Below, piece by piece: positions 17,340-24,410 of a DNA stretch of 64,000 nucleotides; the stretch's first letter is position 1; each line of letters opens with the position of its first letter. The notes beneath the pieces were generated by a model. It saw only the letters and a program-made list of their open reading frames with translations, made no database searches and was not told the DNA's origin. The stretch covers positions 558,001 through 622,000 of the forward strand of contig CAWHYL010000005.1 in assembly GCA_963833655.1 (NCBI GenBank), read 5' to 3'. The DNA comes from 3-1-20CM-4-69-9 sp963833655 (GTDB taxonomy: Bacteria > Actinomycetota > Thermoleophilia > Gaiellales > Gaiellaceae). The translations under genes were made by a program, and so were the position numbers.

Positions 17340-17389
17340 TCCACAGTCTGTGGACATCCCCCTGTCGAGGGATTTCCACAATTCGTGGA
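17340..17389. promoter_or_regulatory. Duplicated inverted repeat TCCAC-N5-GTGGA
   Basis: Two 15-bp palindromes, TCCACAGTCTGTGGA at 17340-17354 and TCCACAATTCGTGGA at 17375-17389, start 35 bp apart. They lie between the stand-alone LuxR gene and the HD-GYP gene and could be operators for one of the LuxR-type proteins of this block. The same bases give four DnaA-box-like 9-mers, the best being TTATCCACG on the minus strand (one mismatch to TTATCCACA), so a DnaA-binding site is the alternative reading. Confidence 0.45.
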
Positions 17390-17412
17390 TAACGGCCGCT
17401 AGAGGGGCAGCG

Positions 17413-17742
17413 CTAGGCGATTAGCCCGCGGCGAAAGCCGACGGCTACAGCATGCGCGCGTGAGCGGGCCTGCAGCTTCGCGAGCAGGTGGCGAACGTGC
17501 GACTTCACCGTCTCCTCGCTGAGGAAGAGGCGGTGGCCGATTTCGCGATTCACGAGCCCGTCGGAGATCAACTGGAGCACCTCGATCTCCCGCATCGTGG
17601 GCTCCTGCTCCAGCTCACGAAGAGGGCCGTTGAAGGGGATGACCTCGGCGTTGCCGCCCTGGCGCTTCGCAGCGACCGCCTCGAAGCGGCGCTGGTGGTC
17701 CATGTACCGGCTCAGGATCTCCTTGCGCTCCGCGGCGTCCAT
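17413..17742 (-). CDS. Stand-alone LuxR-type HTH regulator, 109 residues
   Basis: Starts at ATG 17742. A helical N-terminus of about 45 residues (DAAERKEILSRYMDHQRRFE) precedes a LuxR HTH: EPTMREIEVLQLISDGLVNR, IGHRLFLSEETVKSHVRHLL and AKLQARSRAHAVAVGFRRGL. There is no receiver domain. It lies downstream of the first dipeptide ABC operon on the same strand and directly upstream of the duplicated palindrome and the HD-GYP gene. It could regulate the HD-GYP gene or itself; this is inferred from position. Confidence 0.8.
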   Translation of the reverse strand: MDAAERKEILSRYMDHQRRFEAVAAKRQGGNAEVIPFNGPLRELEQEPTMREIEVLQLISDGLVNREIGHRLFLSEETVKSHVRHLLAKLQARSRAHAVAVGFRRGLIA

Positions 17743-17755
17743 GCCAGGGCTATCG

Positions 17756-17773
17756 GCCGCTTGGGCAAGCGGC
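17756..17773 (-). terminator. Hairpin between dppF and the luxR gene
   Basis: GCCGCTTG at 17756-17763 pairs with CAAGCGGC at 17766-17773 around two bases. It lies 14 bp after the stop of the upstream ABC operon and 14 bp before the luxR start on the same strand. It could end the operon transcript or sit in the luxR leader; no T-tract follows on the minus strand. Confidence 0.35.
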
Positions 17774-17787
17774 TTTAGCGCCCCGTC

Positions 17788-18900
17788 CTACCCCGATCCA
17801 GGGATCGGGTGGGCCTCCTCCTTGCCTGGATCCTGCGGCTTGGCGCGCTCGTCGGCGGCGGCCGGCGTGTAGCGGTCAGAGACCGTCACTTGCGCCAAAG
17901 TGGCCTTGTCCACATTCAACGGGTGGTGGCAGGCGGCGAAGTGACGGTTCCCGTAGTCGGTCAGCGGCGGCTCGACCTCGCGGCACACTTCTGTCATGTA
18001 CCGGCACCGGGGGTGGAAGCGGCACCCGGACGGCGGGTTGATCGGGCTGGGGACGTCGCCCTGGAGGACGATCCGCTCCCGCTCGTGGCTCAGGTCCGGG
18101 TCCGGGATCGGCACCGCCGAGAGCAGCGCCTCGGTGTAGGGCATGATCGGCCGCTCGTAGAGCTCGTCCGCGGGTGCGAGCTCGACGAGCTTCCCGAGGT
18201 ACATCACCGCGATCCGGTTGCTGACGTGCCGGACGACCCCGAGGTCGTGGGCGATGAAGATGTACGTCAGCGACAGCTCCTTCTGGAGGTCGTCGAGCAG
18301 GTTCAGCATCTGGGACTGGATCGAGACGTCGAGGGCCGACACCGGCTCGTCCGCCACGACGAGCTTCGGCCGGAGCGCAATCGCGCGTGCGACGCCGATC
18401 CGCTGGCGCTGGCCGCCGGAGAACTCGTGCGGGTACCGGTTGTAGTGCTCGGGCGACAGCCCCACCGTCTCGAGCAGCTCCTGCACCCGCTGCCGGCGCT
18501 CGGACTTGGCAACGCCGTGGATCTTGAGCGGCGTGCCGATGATCGAGCCGACGCGCTTGCGCGGGTTGAGGCTGGCGTACGGATCCTGGAAGACCATCTG
18601 CATCTCGCGCCGCAGCGGCCGGAGCGCGTGCCTGCCCAGCTTCGAGATGTCGCGGCCCTCGAAGACGACAGATCCTTCGGTCGGCTCGAGGAGACGGACG
18701 ATCGTCCGACCGAGCGTCGACTTTCCGCACCCGGACTCGCCGACGAGACCGAGCGTCTCGCCCGCCCTCACAGACAGCGTCACGTCGTCGACCGCGTGCA
18801 CGTGCGCGACCTCGCGCTGCAGCAAGCCCTTGCGGATCGGGAAATAGGTCTTCAGGCTCTGGACTTCGAGGAGCGGCTCGCCGCCGTTGCGCGAGCTCAC
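17788..18900 (-). CDS. Dipeptide/oligopeptide ABC transporter ATPase (DppF/OppF type), operon 1
   Basis: 370 residues from GTG 18900, which overlaps the dppD stop (GTGA). ABC ATPase with Walker A GLVGESGCGKSTLGR, Q-loop MVFQDPYASLNPRKRV, signature EFSGGQRQRIGVARAIAL, Walker B LVVADEPVSALDVS and H-loop FIAHDLGVVRH. The C-terminal oligopeptide extension with CRFHPRCRYMTEVC is present and may bind an iron-sulfur cluster or zinc, as in this subfamily. It powers uptake together with DppD on the cytoplasmic face. Last gene of operon 1 (binding protein, two permeases, two ATPases). Confidence 0.93.
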   Translation of the reverse strand: MSSRNGGEPLLEVQSLKTYFPIRKGLLQREVAHVHAVDDVTLSVRAGETLGLVGESGCGKSTLGRTIVRLLEPTEGSVVFEGRDISKLGRHALRPLRREMQMVFQDPYASLNPRKRVGSIIGTPLKIHGVAKSERRQRVQELLETVGLSPEHYNRYPHEFSGGQRQRIGVARAIALRPKLVVADEPVSALDVSIQSQMLNLLDDLQKELSLTYIFIAHDLGVVRHVSNRIAVMYLGKLVELAPADELYERPIMPYTEALLSAVPIPDPDLSHERERIVLQGDVPSPINPPSGCRFHPRCRYMTEVCREVEPPLTDYGNRHFAACHHPLNVDKATLAQVTVSDRYTPAAADERAKPQDPGKEEAHPIPGSG

Positions 18901-19922
18901 GCGGCCACGTCCTCCCCGCGGATCGTCCGCTCGCGCACCCGCCGCTTCTCCTCGACGCTCAGCCAGCAACGGTCGAGATGGGCGGGCGTCTCGACGCGGT
19001 TCTCGAGCCGCGGCTCCTCCATGCACTTGTCGAATGCGTGCGGGCAGCGCGGCCGGAACTTGCAGCCGGTCGGCGTCCGGATCAGCGACGGCGGGGTGCC
19101 CTGGATCGAGTGCAGCCGCTCCTGTCTCGGCCGGTCGAGCCGCGGTATCGAGCCGAGCAGGCCCCAGGTGTACGGCATCTGCGGGTCGTAGAAGAGGTCA
19201 CGCGTCGACGCGCGCTCGACGACGCGACCCGCGTACATCACGAGGATCTCGTTGGCCACGTCGGCGACGACGCCGAGATCGTGGGTGATCAGGATGACGG
19301 CGGAGTTGAATTCGTCCTTGAGGCGGTCGATCAGCTCGATGATCTGTGCCTGGATCGTGACGTCGAGCGCCGTCGTCGGCTCGTCGGCGATCAGGACGTC
19401 CGGGTTGCACGCGAGCGCCATCGCGATCATCGCGCGCTGGCGCATTCCGCCGGAGAACTCGTGCGGATAGTTGTCGACGCGCGAGTCCGCGTTCGGGATG
19501 CCGACCTGCTTCAAGAGGTCGATTGCGCGGCGCCGCGCCGTCCGCTTGTCGGCGCGCTCGTGAATCTGGATCGCCTCGCAGATCTGGGCGCCGACGCTGT
19601 ACACCGGGTTCAGCGACGTCATCGGATCCTGAAAGATCATCGACATCTCGTTGCCGCGGACTTCCTGGAGCTCGTCCTCGTTCATCGCGAGCACGTTGCG
19701 GCCCTTGTAGAGCACCTCGCCCTCGAACCGCGTGTTGCGATCGCGCGTCAAGCCGAGCATCGTCATCGCCGTGACGCTCTTGCCCGATCCGGACTCACCG
19801 ACGATTCCGAGCACCTGGCCCCGGTCGAGCTCGAAGTCGACGCCGTCGACGGCATGGACGATCCCGTCCTCGGTCGCGAACTGGACCTTGAGGCCTTTGA
19901 CCTCGATCAGCCGCTCAGCCAT
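18897..19922 (-). CDS. Dipeptide/oligopeptide ABC transporter ATPase (DppD/OppD type), operon 1
   Basis: 341 residues. Walker A GIVGESGSGKSVTAMTML, Q-loop MIFQDPMTSLNPVYSV, signature EFSGGMRQRAMIAMALAC, Walker B VLIADEPTTALDVTIQAQ and H-loop LITHDLGVVADV. A C-terminal cysteine cluster (CKFRPRCPHAFDKC) is present, as usual for OppD/DppD. The SGGMRQR signature, as opposed to SGGQRQR in the partner, marks it as the D-type subunit. ATG 19922 directly abuts the dppB stop. It forms the heterodimeric motor with the next gene. Confidence 0.93.
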   Translation of the reverse strand: MAERLIEVKGLKVQFATEDGIVHAVDGVDFELDRGQVLGIVGESGSGKSVTAMTMLGLTRDRNTRFEGEVLYKGRNVLAMNEDELQEVRGNEMSMIFQDPMTSLNPVYSVGAQICEAIQIHERADKRTARRRAIDLLKQVGIPNADSRVDNYPHEFSGGMRQRAMIAMALACNPDVLIADEPTTALDVTIQAQIIELIDRLKDEFNSAVILITHDLGVVADVANEILVMYAGRVVERASTRDLFYDPQMPYTWGLLGSIPRLDRPRQERLHSIQGTPPSLIRTPTGCKFRPRCPHAFDKCMEEPRLENRVETPAHLDRCWLSVEEKRRVRERTIRGEDVAA

Positions 19923-20876
19923 CTACGTGGGCCGAATGCGTGGATCGAGGTAGGCGTACAGCAGATCGACGATCACGCTGAACAGGACGATGAAGAACGT
20001 CGCGTAAATCGTCACGCCCATGATGGGCGGCAGGTCGAGATCCTGCACGGCCTGAGCCGCGTACCAGCCGACGCCCTTCAGGTCGAAGACGGTCTCCGTC
20101 AAGATCGCGCTGCCGCCGATGACCGCGGCGAAGTCGAGGCCGAACAGCGTTACGATCGGGATCAGCGAGTTGCGCAGCACGTGCTTCACCATCACGCGGC
20201 GGTACGGCAAGCCCTTCGCCTTCGCCGTCCGCACGTAGTCCTCGTTGATCGTGTCGAGGATGTTCGACCGCAGGACACGCCCGTAGAACCCGATGAAGAG
20301 GATTGCAAGCACCCACCAGGGCATCAATAAGTGCACGAACCACTGCCACGGATTCGCGGTGAACGGCACGTAGCCGCCGTCGGGCATGAACGCAAATGGA
20401 TGCCCCTGGGCGAAGAGGTAGCGCGAGATCAGGCCGAGCCAGAACACCGGGAGGGAGATCCCGATTAAGGCGAGTATCGTGATCGCGCTGTCCGGCCACC
20501 TCCCAGCCGTCACCGCCGCAATGATCCCGACGAGGATCCCGAAGAAGAGCCAGATGATCGCGGCGCCGATGCAGAGCGAGAACGTCGCCGGGATGCCGGA
20601 CTTGATCTGGTCGACGACGTTCAGCTGACTGGAATAGGAGACCAGGCTGCCGTTGAACAGCGACTTCATCATCGCCCAGTACTGGTCGTAGAACGGATCG
20701 TTCAGCCGCAGCTTCTCGCGGATGTCCGCAATGTTCTGCGCAGTCGCGGTGCGGCCGGCGATGCGGAACGCAGGATCACCGCCGGGGATCTTGATGAAGA
20801 TCAGGTACGTGATGAAGCTCACCGCGATCAGGACGAGGATCGCGCCGAGCAGGCGGCGGATGATGAACGCGATCAA
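19923..20876 (-). CDS. Dipeptide ABC transporter permease (DppB type), operon 1
   Basis: 317 residues from TTG 20876, overlapping the preceding permease stop by four bases. The N-terminal FIIRRLLGAILVLIAVSFITY and the IPGGDPA element are typical of DppB/OppB. Six membrane helices are seen, with the ATPase-contact EAA-type loop NEDYVRTAKAKGLPYRRVMV and a GLDFAAVIGGSAILTETVF segment. It forms the membrane channel with the DppC-type subunit. Gene order here is binding protein-C-B-D-F, the reverse permease order of operon 2. Confidence 0.92.
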   Translation of the reverse strand: MIAFIIRRLLGAILVLIAVSFITYLIFIKIPGGDPAFRIAGRTATAQNIADIREKLRLNDPFYDQYWAMMKSLFNGSLVSYSSQLNVVDQIKSGIPATFSLCIGAAIIWLFFGILVGIIAAVTAGRWPDSAITILALIGISLPVFWLGLISRYLFAQGHPFAFMPDGGYVPFTANPWQWFVHLLMPWWVLAILFIGFYGRVLRSNILDTINEDYVRTAKAKGLPYRRVMVKHVLRNSLIPIVTLFGLDFAAVIGGSAILTETVFDLKGVGWYAAQAVQDLDLPPIMGVTIYATFFIVLFSVIVDLLYAYLDPRIRPT

Positions 20877-21991
20877 TGCTCCATCCTGACTTTCGCGCGC
20901 GGGTCGAGCGCGTCACGCAGCCCGTCGCCGAACACGTTCAGCGACAGCACCGTGAGCACGATCATGATGCCCGGGATGATCGTGAGCCAGGGCGCGGTCG
21001 CGATGCGGTCCTGCCCGTCGGCGATCATCGTCCCCCACGACGGATTGGGCGGTTGCACGCCGGCGCCGAGGAACGACAGGCCCGCCTCCGTGAGGATGTT
21101 GTTCGCGATGATCAGCGTGAAGAAGACGAGGATCGACGAGGCGATGTTGGGCAGCAGCTCGCTGAGCATCACGCGCCACGAGCTCGCACCTTGTGCGGTG
21201 GCAGCCTCGATGAACTCTTTTTCGCGGAGCGACAGGATCTGGCCGCGCAGCGGGCGGCCGATGTACGGGATCAGCACGATCGAGATGACCAGGATCGGGA
21301 TCCAGAGGCTGCCGGATTGGATGTTGATCCCGAAGTGGTGGAAGCCGTTGATCGAGAGCGCCGTGCCGAGGGCGATGGCGAGCAGCAGGACCGGGAAGGC
21401 CCAGATCAGGTCGAAGCCGCGCGAGATGATCCAGTCGGTCTTGCCGCCGAAGTACCCGGCGACCAGCGCGAAGAGGATCGCGAAGAACGTGCAGATGAGG
21501 GCCGAGCCGATGCCGACCAGGAGCGAGTTCAGGCCGCCGTAGAGCAGTCGAACCGCCACGTCGCGGCCCTGGTCGTCGGCGCCGAACACGTACTTGCCGC
21601 CGGCGTGCCAGAGCTGCGGACCGACGGGGATGCCTCCGGCGTGGAACTCGCCGTTCGCGTTGAACCCGCCCTTCGACACGATCGCAATCTGCTGGCCGTC
21701 ACGCGTGAACGTCTCACCGAGATGGCCGGTATTCGGCCCCGTGTGTGCGACGTGGTGCGCATAGAGCGGCGCACACAGACAAAGTACGACGATCGCGACG
21801 AAGAGGAAGAAGAAGCCGATTGCCACGTAGTTGCGGCGCAACCGCCGCCAGGCGAGCAACCACGGGCTCTTGCCTTCAATCGCGCCTTCGTCCTCCGCGG
21901 CGAGCGCCGCGGCGGTGTCGAGCGTGAAATCGGTCGTGGACTCCGTTGCCAACGCGTCCCCAGTCTTCCCTACCGCCTCAAACCCAATCAA
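20873..21991 (-). CDS. Dipeptide ABC transporter permease (DppC type), operon 1
   Basis: About 372 residues. An N-terminal cytoplasmic tail precedes SPWLLAWRRLRRNYVAIGFF, the OppC_N element. A large periplasmic-side insert of about 70 residues (THTGPNTGHL to YVFGADDQGRDV) leads into the permease domain with YGGLNSLLVGIGSALIC, EKEFIEAATAQGASSWRVML and AGLSFLGAGVQPPNPSWG. The first in-frame start is TTG 21991, three bases after a strong hairpin and without a clear ribosome binding site; TTG 21952 behind GGGGA is an alternative. The insert is longer than usual for DppC. Confidence 0.9.
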   Translation of the reverse strand: MIGFEAVGKTGDALATESTTDFTLDTAAALAAEDEGAIEGKSPWLLAWRRLRRNYVAIGFFFLFVAIVVLCLCAPLYAHHVAHTGPNTGHLGETFTRDGQQIAIVSKGGFNANGEFHAGGIPVGPQLWHAGGKYVFGADDQGRDVAVRLLYGGLNSLLVGIGSALICTFFAILFALVAGYFGGKTDWIISRGFDLIWAFPVLLLAIALGTALSINGFHHFGINIQSGSLWIPILVISIVLIPYIGRPLRGQILSLREKEFIEAATAQGASSWRVMLSELLPNIASSILVFFTLIIANNILTEAGLSFLGAGVQPPNPSWGTMIADGQDRIATAPWLTIIPGIMIVLTVLSLNVFGDGLRDALDPRAKVRMEH

Positions 21992-21994
21992 ACC

Positions 21995-22022
21995 AGGAGG
22001 GCGCCGCGCACGGCGCCCTCCT
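21995..22022 (-). other. Intercistronic stem-loop between binding protein and permease genes
   Basis: Perfect 12-bp inverted repeat, AGGAGGGCGCCG at 21995-22006 and its complement at 22011-22022, around a 4-nt loop, 13 bp after the binding-protein stop. There is no T-tract. Such hairpins commonly stabilise or partly terminate transcripts so that the binding protein is made in excess of the permeases; that role is inferred here. Confidence 0.65.
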
Positions 22023-22034
22023 GTGACAAGCGTC

Positions 22035-23714
22035 CTACTTCATGCAGCTGAGTCCCCAGTCCCAGTAGAGCACCACGCTGAACACGTAGCAGCTCATGTC
22101 GATCTTGGTACTGAAGAAGTCGGTCTGCGACCGGTTCATGTACGGAACCGTCGTGTGGTACGTGGCCATCAGGTCCTTGTCGACCTTGGCCCAGCGGTCG
22201 TTCACCTCCGGCGACAGCGTCGTGATCTTCTTGAGCGCGTTGATCTCCTTGTTGACGCTCGGGACGTTCACGTTGCCGACGTTGTTGTTGTGCACCTTGG
22301 TGATCCGGTCGCCGTTGAGCAGCGTGTCGAACCAGTCGATCGGGTGCGGATAGTCCTGGTACCAGTCCGTGAACATGGCCTGCGCCTTGGTGGCCTGGTT
22401 GCCGATCGTCTGGAAGTACACCGCGTGGCTCAGGAGGTGCAGCTTCGGCTTGTAGCCGATCTTCGTCAGCTGGCCCGCGAGGTACTCCGTCGAGGCCTTC
22501 GACGGGTCCTCGTTCGGCCCGTAGACGTCGACGGTCGCGCCGGCCGTGCCGGACTGCTGCACGAGCTGCTTCGCCTTCTGGAGGTCGAAGTTCCACGCGT
22601 TGATCTTCTTGTACTGCGGGTAGCCCGGCGGCAGGAAGTTCTGCGTCGGCCGGCCGAGGCCGCCGTACACGCCGGAGATGATCGCCTGCGGATCGACGGC
22701 GTACTGCACAGCCTCGCGCGCCTTCATGTTGTTGAAGGGCGGGATGGCGTTGTTCAACGCGTAGTAGTACGTGTTCGCGTTGGTGTAGATCCGCAGCTGA
22801 TCCTTGTACTTCGACTGGGCTTCCGGCAGCCGGTCGTTCGGGACCGGCTGGAAGTCGTAGTCGGCCTTGTCGCTGACGACGCGCTGGTACGCCGCCACCG
22901 GGTCGGTGATGATCGTGCCGACCACCTTGTCCGGGTTGCCGGTCGGCTCGGTCGGGATCTGGTTGTTGTAGTGCGGGTTCCGCACGATCACGAAACCTCG
23001 GTTCGGGCTGTAGCTCTGGAGCATGTACGGGCCCGTCGCGGGAATCGGATGGGTCGACTGGTCGGACGCCGGCGTCCCGCTCGGCACGACGTGCGCGAAC
23101 TCGAGCGCGAGGATGTAGAGGATGTCACCCTCCGGGTGATCGAGCTTGATCTCGATCGTCCGGTTCGCGTCGTTCGTGATGATCCCGGAGATGTGACCCT
23201 TCTTCGTCGTCGCGTAGCCGTTCGGCCCGCTGACGCCGCTGATCGCCGAGAAGAACCCGACGCCCGGCGAGTCCATCTTGAACGCGCGCTCGATGCTGTA
23301 CTTGAAGTCGCTCGCCTTGACCGTTGCGCCATTCGAGTAGTGCAGGTTCGGCCGCAGCGTGAACTTCAGGTCCGTCCCGTCGGCCGAGATCTTGGGCATG
23401 CTCTGGGCGAGGTACGGCACCAGCTGCGCACCCTCACTGCCTGCGACGTGCTTGTACCCGAGCAGGCCGCTCCAGATGTAGTTGTCGAGCTGGTATGCCG
23501 CAACCGTGTAGTAGAGCTGCGGGTCCATGTAGTCCGGCGCATCCCAGATGACCCGCAACGTGGAATACGTCTTCCCGCTGTTGCTGCCGGAGCCGCTCGT
23601 GCTCCCCCCGCTCGACGACTTGTTGCCGCCACCGCCGCAGCCGGCGAGGAAGGCGAGAGCCGCGAGGAGGGCGAGGACGCCGACAAAGCGGGTCAACCTC
23701 GATCTCTTTGTCAC
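22035..23714 (-). CDS. Peptide-binding lipoprotein, SBP family 5, operon 1
   Basis: About 559 residues from GTG 23714, seven bases after GGAGGAG. The signal TRFVGVLALLAALAFLAGC carries lipobox LAGC, then a Gly/Ser-rich linker (GGGGNKSSSGG). The mature protein has the DppA/OppA layout: VIWDAPDYMDPQLYYTVAA near the start, KFTLRPNLHYSNGATVKASD, FKYSIERAF, then NNAIPPFNNMKAREAVQYAV and MFTDWYQDYPHPIDWFDTL. It binds peptides outside the membrane and delivers them to the permease. The nearby NlpC/P60 gene suggests muropeptide-derived peptides as the substrate. Confidence 0.92.
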   Translation of the reverse strand: MTKRSRLTRFVGVLALLAALAFLAGCGGGGNKSSSGGSTSGSGSNSGKTYSTLRVIWDAPDYMDPQLYYTVAAYQLDNYIWSGLLGYKHVAGSEGAQLVPYLAQSMPKISADGTDLKFTLRPNLHYSNGATVKASDFKYSIERAFKMDSPGVGFFSAISGVSGPNGYATTKKGHISGIITNDANRTIEIKLDHPEGDILYILALEFAHVVPSGTPASDQSTHPIPATGPYMLQSYSPNRGFVIVRNPHYNNQIPTEPTGNPDKVVGTIITDPVAAYQRVVSDKADYDFQPVPNDRLPEAQSKYKDQLRIYTNANTYYYALNNAIPPFNNMKAREAVQYAVDPQAIISGVYGGLGRPTQNFLPPGYPQYKKINAWNFDLQKAKQLVQQSGTAGATVDVYGPNEDPSKASTEYLAGQLTKIGYKPKLHLLSHAVYFQTIGNQATKAQAMFTDWYQDYPHPIDWFDTLLNGDRITKVHNNNVGNVNVPSVNKEINALKKITTLSPEVNDRWAKVDKDLMATYHTTVPYMNRSQTDFFSTKIDMSCYVFSVVLYWDWGLSCMK

Positions 23715-23828
23715 TAGGAAACTCCTCCCTTGAACTGCCACGGCGGCCGCAGACCCCCCTCGTCCGCACGCGGATCGATCGATTCTTACAGACGTCTTTT
23801 CTGCCTTGCCGTTAGTGGCGTTTGCGAA

Positions 23829-24377
23829 TCACAGCCGAACAATTCGTCTTCGCATTTTCTTCAAGTGTTCCGGCTCGGCCTCCTCGACGACGCCGTTGAC
23901 GTCGTCGCGCTCGGTCGAGTGGAGGATTTGCCCCGCGCCGAGCCAGAACGCGATGTGCGTGGCGCGCCCTTCGCCGGCCTCCGCGTAGGTGACGAGGTCA
24001 CCGGGGCGCGCGTCACCCTCGGCGACCGGCACTCCCGCATCTTCCTGCTGGTCGGCGTCGCGGGGGACCAGGCGGCCCGTCGCCCGATGCGCCATGTGGA
24101 CGAGCCCGGAGCAGTCGATGCCCCGTTCCGTCATTCCACCCCAGAGGTACGGCGAGCCCACGTATCGTCGCGCGGCGGCGACCGGGTCGCCGCCGCCGCG
24201 GAGCTCGTCCTCGCGGACCCAGCCGGGGTAGTCGTAGACCGTGCGGATTCGCGCCCAACCCTCGCGGCGCTCCTCGACGGCGACTGCCTCGCCGCGGAGT
24301 AGCTCCGTCACCCGCTCGGCGTCGTCGCGCGGCTCGGCACGAACCGCGGCGACCTCAGCGGAGCAGAGGACGTTCAC
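23829..24377 (-). CDS. NlpC/P60 endopeptidase with SH3-like domain (YkfC-like)
   Basis: 182 residues from GTG 24377. Residues 1-65 form an SH3-like domain (VLCSAEVAAVRAEPRDDAER; GWARIRTVYDYPGWVRE). The NlpC/P60 peptidase follows: RYVGSPYLWGGMTERGIDCS with the catalytic Cys, DLVTYAEAGEGRATHIAFWL with the catalytic His, and ILHSTERDDV. No signal peptide is visible, so it should be cytoplasmic, like the gamma-D-glutamyl-L-diamino acid endopeptidase YkfC. It precedes the dipeptide ABC operon on the same strand (114 bp gap), matching the ykf-dpp arrangement known from Bacillus. Processing of imported cell-wall peptides is inferred. Confidence 0.8.
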   Translation of the reverse strand: MNVLCSAEVAAVRAEPRDDAERVTELLRGEAVAVEERREGWARIRTVYDYPGWVREDELRGGGDPVAAARRYVGSPYLWGGMTERGIDCSGLVHMAHRATGRLVPRDADQQEDAGVPVAEGDARPGDLVTYAEAGEGRATHIAFWLGAGQILHSTERDDVNGVVEEAEPEHLKKMRRRIVRL

Positions 24378-24396
24378 CGCTTTCGAGTCTAGACAT

Positions 24397-24410
24397 CGAA
24401 CGTATGTTCG
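24397..24410. promoter_or_regulatory. LexA (SOS) operator
   Basis: CGAACGTATGTTCG matches the Gram-positive LexA consensus CGAAC-N4-GTTCG exactly. It lies 15 bp before the exonuclease/GIY-YIG start and 19 bp before the divergent NlpC start, so bound LexA could block either promoter. The DNA repair gene is the more sensible target. Confidence 0.8.

Noticed and set aside
17340..17389. Chromosomal replication origin
   Set aside because: DnaA-like boxes are few and imperfect, no AT-rich unwinding region follows, and dnaA, dnaN, gyrB or rpmH are not nearby.
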